Below the pieces are notes generated by a model that saw nothing but the letters and a program-made list of their open reading frames with translations, ran no database searches and was not told the DNA's origin. Below are positions 6,782 to 11,335 of a DNA stretch of 11,335 nt, in pieces; the stretch's first letter is position 1, and each line of letters begins with the position of its first letter. Made by a program: the position numbers and the translations under genes. The stretch comes from Euryarchaeota archaeon UBA242. Its GTDB lineage: Archaea; Thermoplasmatota; Poseidoniia; Poseidoniales; Poseidoniaceae. Location of the stretch: the NCBI GenBank assembly GCA_002499015.1, contig DAJY01000103.1:9389-20723 (forward strand), written 5' to 3'.

Positions 6782-9700
6782 ATGCCGGAAAACCTCATGA
6801 AAATCTGCCTCGACAAAGCATTCCAGAACAATGTGCCAAAAAATAAACGGCAGATTATAATTTCAAAGATTGCTGAATGGAAAATGCTTGCTAAGCCGTT
6901 CAGAACATTTGTCTATCTAGCGATAGATGAAGTCGAAGCACCTGCAGTAGATGAGGACGAAAACACCCCGTCTCGTAAGAAGTCAGTAGGCCGCCGCAAT
7001 CTCCGCGGAGGACGCGGTGCATCATCATCAGACCCACTAGATTGGATACCTTCTCCACAAGAGGCCTTACTGCCAGATTCAGGAAGTGACCCATACCGGC
7101 TTGCAACTTTACTGGTACATAAAATCCTCAAAAGTGATGACTGGGATGACGATTGGAATTCAACTGAAGCATCCCTCCGCGATTCATGTTTAGAAAAAGG
7201 AGTACATCCAGCATGGGTTTCCATCGGTGAAAAAACAGGAGTTCTAGGAATATTTGCAGGTTTCCCTAAGGCAAAGGTCAAGAAGCAAACCAGTGCCAAA
7301 ATAAATACTTCGCTCGGAAGAATTAATGTTGAAAATAGCAAAGAATTAGCAACGGTTTTGAGCACATTAATCAGTTCTTCGAACGATGCAACAATTCATG
7401 TCGCATACCAAAAGGTCGCTAGTCAGTTAAAGAATCAAAGAAACTTGAAGATTGATTCTGAACTGTTGAATTTAACCGGACCTTCTTCGATCATCAGTGT
7501 CCTATTACAGTTGGCAAGTGGTTCGGATGCGAGTGAGTCATTGAAAGAATTAGCTAAGTCAGATTCTGAATTAGCAGCCGAATTATCTGATTATTCACAA
7601 TTAAAGAACGGTGTAGTCAACGATTGGCAACAAAGCCGCAGTATTGCTGGAGATGATTCATTGTCGCAAGCTCGCCGATTATTTGCTTGGCGAAACCCTC
7701 CTGTAAGCGCAGGTGAATTATCAAGTGACGAATTGAATAACGGTCTTGAAATACTGCGCCAAGGAGACTCAAAGCAATCTCAAATTGAAGAGTTACAATG
7801 GTGGAGACTATCCGCATTACATAGAGAAGGAAAAGGCCAAGAAGCGGTTGAGGTATTGATTTCATTACAATTAGAATCGGGGGCGGATCTTACTACCTTG
7901 CTACCTCTAATTGCAGATTTACCAGGAGATTCAGCGATTGAATGGTTGAATCAACAGATACCTCATCTAGATGAAATGGCACTTATACAAATTTCATCTT
8001 CCCAATCTATTGATGTCAATTCTAGAAACTTAACGATGAAAATATTGCAGGATTTTGATGGTGAAGCGTGGGAACGAGTAATTGTTTTAGCAATTCCACT
8101 ATTCACGCAAACAATGGAATTGCAAAGATTGGCTAAAATAATCACAAATGACGAGTTACTAGCCATTGCTCATCCATATGAAACACTTTTCGTCGCCCAT
8201 ATTCTTGCCGCTGGTAAGGAGAATGAACTATGGGAGAGTGTTAGAGAATCAAGGAAAATCGCACTAACTCATATTCATAATACTATTGCTCCAGATACAT
8301 TTTCTAGCACATCACAAGCACTCTTGATGTTACTGGAAGGCTCCACCATCTACGACGAACGTCTCACTTCGTTATTGGACAAAGGCGGCTTGAAAGCATT
8401 CGGAGAAATACGCCAAGCACTCAAAGATGGCGGCGATGGGATAGCCTCATCAAAAAGCCTCGATGATTTGAGTACTTGCGTGGAAGCAGCGAGTCTAAGT
8501 TTGATGGAACAAAACTTGTTCAATTCAGTAATTTCAACCTTGAGATTGAACCGCGTTGGTTTAATGTTACAAAATGGAGATCAAGATGCCGAAGCCATAA
8601 CTACACTTGACTTAATTCTAGAGGCAGAAAATATCTCCACAGGCCTAATTCACACTGTACGCCATCTTGTTTTGGAGCATGATATTGGATTGCCATCACT
8701 TGTAGCATGGTACCAAATTAATAATCCATTATCTCCTTGGCACACTCTAACAAGGGCGGCAGTTTCAGCATCTAACGGGGATGAATTGAATTCTGCAAGA
8801 GATTATAGAAAGGCCGGAGATCATGAAGATTTTGATTATGAACATTCTATCATGCTATATCGGAAGGCTTTGATTCATCTAGCATTCGCTTCACAATGGA
8901 AAGAAGCAATTGAACTATTAGAGGCTCAACCAGCCTTAAAAACTGCATTGACACGCCGCTTCCAACTTTATCTCCAAGTATCTTTTACTGCAACCCACCA
9001 AAAAACCGATGAAGCAACAAAAATACTCAAAGAATTTGTACAAAGGACAAAAATGGTTAGTGAAGAAAACGCTGAAGGTGAAATGGAGCAGTTCCAACGT
9101 AAATATTTTGCAGATGACGAATTGGATTTGCTAAGGTCATATCATCTTGAACACCCGCGTCCTTTACCGCGTGAACCGTTCGCAGGAAGGGTTACAGCAG
9201 CATTTAATTCACTTCAAAAGAATCGTCGTAGACAAAGAAACTCTCCAGACACCCTATTCATTCAACTGATGCAAGGTAATCCAACACCGCAAGAAGTCTA
9301 CACCTTAGCACATAATACTGCTGAAGAGAAAGCGATCGATGGATTAATGTTCTTAGAAAGAGCACAAAGCTCGGGCAAATTCACTCCTACTGAATTGGGC
9401 CTATTAGCCGACTCTGAACGTACCTTATTCACCCAATACAAGAATCAAATCACTACTTCGAAGAGACGATATCTGCGACATTTAAAATTGACTCCATTGG
9501 TTATTGTTGATACAAATATTTTGATTGATTCCTTGGTCCAAAGATTAGCCATCCGTCTTGAATTGAGTGCTGATGCCAGCCTGGACATCACAGGAGTTGG
9601 AAATTTCCATAACGTTCTTCTAAATCGGGCTAAGGATGATAGAGTCAAATTGTGGCTACCTAAGATAGTTCAGTTCGAGTTGAGATCTTTGGCTAAGGGG

Positions 9701-10180
9701 ATTGATAGACTAAAAAGTCGATTTTCAGATTCATTAGTTTCGCCTGAAATATTAGAATCGGTTCTAACAGAAGAAGTAGTTTCTGAATTGGTTGAAAGTA
9801 TAGTATCAGATTTCAGCACATGGAAGCCTCTTGATTTGCATGCAGAAGCCGATTCCAATAATCCCGAAAACACCGAAGCAGTAAACAAATTCCTCTTAGA
9901 ATATACTGACATATACGAAGAATTGACCGCTATGAAGCGTACAAGAGGAAACCCGTTGCGAACAATAATCGAGGATAGAGATATCTATCCAGAAGAACCA
10001 GACATTGATATTATCAAAATTGCAACGCACTTAGCAAACCAACCATTACGTGGAATTGGTACTGTTTTAATCGCTACCCGCGATGGAGACTTTACTATGG
10101 TCGCAAGAGCATTTGAAGAACGATTTGGATTTGGAGTTGCTAAGAATAGCAGAACTCTAAATCTATGGATTCGGACATGA
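6782..10180 (+). CDS. Large helical-repeat (TPR-like) protein with C-terminal PIN nuclease domain
   Basis: An 1132-residue, probably cytoplasmic protein with no signal peptide or membrane helix. Residues about 903-1132 form a PIN-type ribonuclease domain. VIVDTNILID supplies the first acid (D910, with N912), QFELRSL the second (E966), PDIDIIKIATHLA the third (D1074 or D1076), and ATRDGDF the last (D1101/D1103). The metal-binding acidic set therefore appears intact. Residues about 180-890 are almost entirely helical, with TPR-like pairs near 337-362, 690-716 and 722-752. Near the N-terminus a basic RKKSVGRRNLRGGRGA patch (65-80) suggests nucleic-acid contact, followed by an acidic segment. At about 230 residues the PIN domain exceeds the roughly 130 of VapC toxins, and no antitoxin gene adjoins it. 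Helical scaffold plus C-terminal PIN recalls the SMG6 layout, probably by convergence. An RNA-decay or processing role is inferred. The start is set by a good Shine-Dalgarno (6771-6777). Confidence 0.8.
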   Translation: MPENLMKICLDKAFQNNVPKNKRQIIISKIAEWKMLAKPFRTFVYLAIDEVEAPAVDEDENTPSRKKSVGRRNLRGGRGASSSDPLDWIPSPQEALLPDSGSDPYRLATLLVHKILKSDDWDDDWNSTEASLRDSCLEKGVHPAWVSIGEKTGVLGIFAGFPKAKVKKQTSAKINTSLGRINVENSKELATVLSTLISSSNDATIHVAYQKVASQLKNQRNLKIDSELLNLTGPSSIISVLLQLASGSDASESLKELAKSDSELAAELSDYSQLKNGVVNDWQQSRSIAGDDSLSQARRLFAWRNPPVSAGELSSDELNNGLEILRQGDSKQSQIEELQWWRLSALHREGKGQEAVEVLISLQLESGADLTTLLPLIADLPGDSAIEWLNQQIPHLDEMALIQISSSQSIDVNSRNLTMKILQDFDGEAWERVIVLAIPLFTQTMELQRLAKIITNDELLAIAHPYETLFVAHILAAGKENELWESVRESRKIALTHIHNTIAPDTFSSTSQALLMLLEGSTIYDERLTSLLDKGGLKAFGEIRQALKDGGDGIASSKSLDDLSTCVEAASLSLMEQNLFNSVISTLRLNRVGLMLQNGDQDAEAITTLDLILEAENISTGLIHTVRHLVLEHDIGLPSLVAWYQINNPLSPWHTLTRAAVSASNGDELNSARDYRKAGDHEDFDYEHSIMLYRKALIHLAFASQWKEAIELLEAQPALKTALTRRFQLYLQVSFTATHQKTDEATKILKEFVQRTKMVSEENAEGEMEQFQRKYFADDELDLLRSYHLEHPRPLPREPFAGRVTAAFNSLQKNRRRQRNSPDTLFIQLMQGNPTPQEVYTLAHNTAEEKAIDGLMFLERAQSSGKFTPTELGLLADSERTLFTQYKNQITTSKRRYLRHLKLTPLVIVDTNILIDSLVQRLAIRLELSADASLDITGVGNFHNVLLNRAKDDRVKLWLPKIVQFELRSLAKGIDRLKSRFSDSLVSPEILESVLTEEVVSELVESIVSDFSTWKPLDLHAEADSNNPENTEAVNKFLLEYTDIYEELTAMKRTRGNPLRTIIEDRDIYPEEPDIDIIKIATHLANQPLRGIGTVLIATRDGDFTMVARAFEERFGFGVAKNSRTLNLWIRT

Positions 10181-10273
10181 ACGATTTATCCTTAAATGGA
10201 TATAAATGTGAATATTAACTTAACACGGTAAGTAAATAACTGCTCATTAATTCTGCGATTGTAAATATTATGA
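10181..10273. other. AT-rich convergent intergenic gap
   Basis: This 93-bp AT-rich spacer separates the stops of the PIN gene and the isocitrate dehydrogenase gene. I see no ORF, no strong hairpin and no long T run on either strand. Transcription of both genes presumably ends here or just beyond. Confidence 0.5.
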
Positions 10274-11335
10274 TTACATATGGGAGATCATTGCATCTCC
10301 GAAATCACTACATGACAATAGAGTAGCACCATCCATCAAACGCTCAAAATCGTATGTAACTGTAGCAGCAGATATTGCTCCTTCCATTCCCTTCACAATC
10401 AGGTCAGCAGCTTCGTGCCATTCCATGTGTCGAAGCATCATTTCAGCAGATAGGATGAGTGAACCAGGGTTGACTTTGTTCATTCCAGTATACTTTGGAG
10501 CAGTTCCATGAGTTGCCTCAAATATTGCAATGCCATTGTCGTAATTGATATTGGCACCAGGGGCAATTCCGATTCCACCAACTTGTGCAGCCAATGCATC
10601 AGAGATGTAATCTCCATTGAGATTCATAGTTGTTAAGACGCCATATTCTGAAGGTCTTAGGATGATTTGCTGAAGCATTGCATCTGCAATAACATCCTTG
10701 ATTATGATGGTATTACCAGTTTTTGGATTTGTAAGAGTGCACCATGGCCCTCCATTAAGTTCACTCGCACCAAATTCATCCTTCGCTAATTGGTATCCCC
10801 AGTCACGGAATCCACCCTCTGTGAATTTCATAATGTTACCCTTATGAACTAAAGTGACGCTTTCCTTATCGTTATCAACTGCATATTTTATTGCAGCTCT
10901 TACAATACGAGCAGTCCCTTCTTGACTAACAGGCTTTATTCCAATTCCTGATGTATTAGGGAAACGTATTTTGTCAACTCCCATTTCATTTTGTAAGAAA
11001 TCGATGACCTTCTTGACTTCAGGAGAACCTGCTTCCCATTCAATCCCTGCATATACATCTTCTGAATTTTCACGGAAAATAATCATATCGACATTTTCTG
11101 GAGACTTCACTGGAGATGGAGTTCCTTCATACCAGCGTACTGGCCTAACACAAGCATATAGATCCAATTTTTGCCTAAGCGCAACATTGAGAGAACTAAT
11201 TCCACCACCAACTGGTGTTGTGAGTGGTCCTTTTATCGATACTAATCCAGTGCGCATTGCATCAAGAGTTTCCTCGGGTAACCATTCACCGGTTGCCTTG
11301 AACGCCTTTTCACCAGCCAATACTTCTGACCAAAC
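10274..11335 (-). CDS. icd: NADP-dependent isocitrate dehydrogenase (N-terminus beyond window)
   Basis: Oxidative decarboxylation of isocitrate to 2-oxoglutarate in the TCA cycle, producing NADPH; cytoplasmic homodimer in the family. The 353 visible residues align closely by eye with E. coli Icd to its end. Conserved are the substrate loop SLNVALRQ (S113, N115, R119 in E. coli numbering), RPVR, FRENSEDVYAGIEW, LVHKGNIMKFTEG (K230), VIADA (D283) and NGDYISDALAAQ (D307, D311). The cofactor pocket HGTAPKY...KVNPGS plus TYDFERLMDG keeps K344, Y345, V351, Y391 and R395, which mark NADP rather than NAD. The frame stays open to the right edge (VWSEVLAGEK), so about 65 N-terminal residues and the promoter lie outside; the TTG at 11320 is internal, not the start. 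The gene converges on the PIN gene. Codon use looks like its neighbours. Confidence 0.97.
   Translation of the reverse strand, partial: VWSEVLAGEKAFKATGEWLPEETLDAMRTGLVSIKGPLTTPVGGGISSLNVALRQKLDLYACVRPVRWYEGTPSPVKSPENVDMIIFRENSEDVYAGIEWEAGSPEVKKVIDFLQNEMGVDKIRFPNTSGIGIKPVSQEGTARIVRAAIKYAVDNDKESVTLVHKGNIMKFTEGGFRDWGYQLAKDEFGASELNGGPWCTLTNPKTGNTIIIKDVIADAMLQQIILRPSEYGVLTTMNLNGDYISDALAAQVGGIGIAPGANINYDNGIAIFEATHGTAPKYTGMNKVNPGSLILSAEMMLRHMEWHEAADLIVKGMEGAISAATVTYDFERLMDGATLLSCSDFGDAMISHM

Noticed and set aside
6913..7365. Minus-strand 150-codon open frame opposite the PIN protein N-terminus
   Set aside because: Low-complexity Ser-rich translation, no ribosome binding site, and antisense to a gene with a good Shine-Dalgarno.
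9488..10180. PIN domain as a VapC toxin of a toxin-antitoxin pair
   Set aside because: The domain is continuous with a 900-residue helical region, is much larger than VapC, and no small antitoxin gene precedes it.
11318..11320. TTG as the start of isocitrate dehydrogenase
   Set aside because: The frame continues to the window edge with family-like sequence, and about 65 N-terminal residues expected for the family would be missing.

Overview
The window looks like chromosomal DNA from a marine archaeon, most probably Candidatus Poseidoniales (Marine Group II) or a close relative in the Thermoplasmatota. The clues are moderate AT content, archaeal TATA-like elements close to start codons, an acidic secreted protein with LDL-receptor-A-like repeats and one C-terminal membrane anchor, and a mixture of short-leader and apparently leaderless genes. 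This placement is inference from gene style; the window has no rRNA or other phylogenetic marker.

Layout, left to right. Positions 1-163 hold a possible gene tail and a 17-bp dyad upstream of the first gene. Two plus-strand genes follow: a 917-residue secreted, surface-anchored acidic protein (164-2917) and a 278-residue four-helix membrane protein of unknown function (2962-3798). The second converges, with only 3 bp between stop codons, on a minus-strand 775-residue MMPL/RND-type transporter (6129-3802). Behind that, also on the minus strand, is a 155-residue four-helix membrane protein resembling DUF4079 (6657-6190). A 124-bp divergent region separates it from a plus-strand 1132-residue protein (6782-10180) made of a long helical, TPR-like region and a C-terminal PIN nuclease domain. 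The window ends with a minus-strand NADP-type isocitrate dehydrogenase whose N-terminus lies beyond the right edge.

How the genes relate: four of the six work at or outside the cytoplasmic membrane (surface protein, two small membrane proteins, transporter), but nothing ties them to one pathway. Isocitrate dehydrogenase is a core TCA enzyme. The PIN protein is the least explained gene and the best candidate for new biology. Its complete-looking acidic active site, helical scaffold and Arg/Gly-rich patch suggest an RNA-processing or RNA-decay enzyme. The short leader before it can be drawn as two mutually exclusive hairpins, one of which covers the ribosome binding site.

I see no CRISPR array, insertion sequence, tRNA, rRNA, integrase or recognisable defence cassette.
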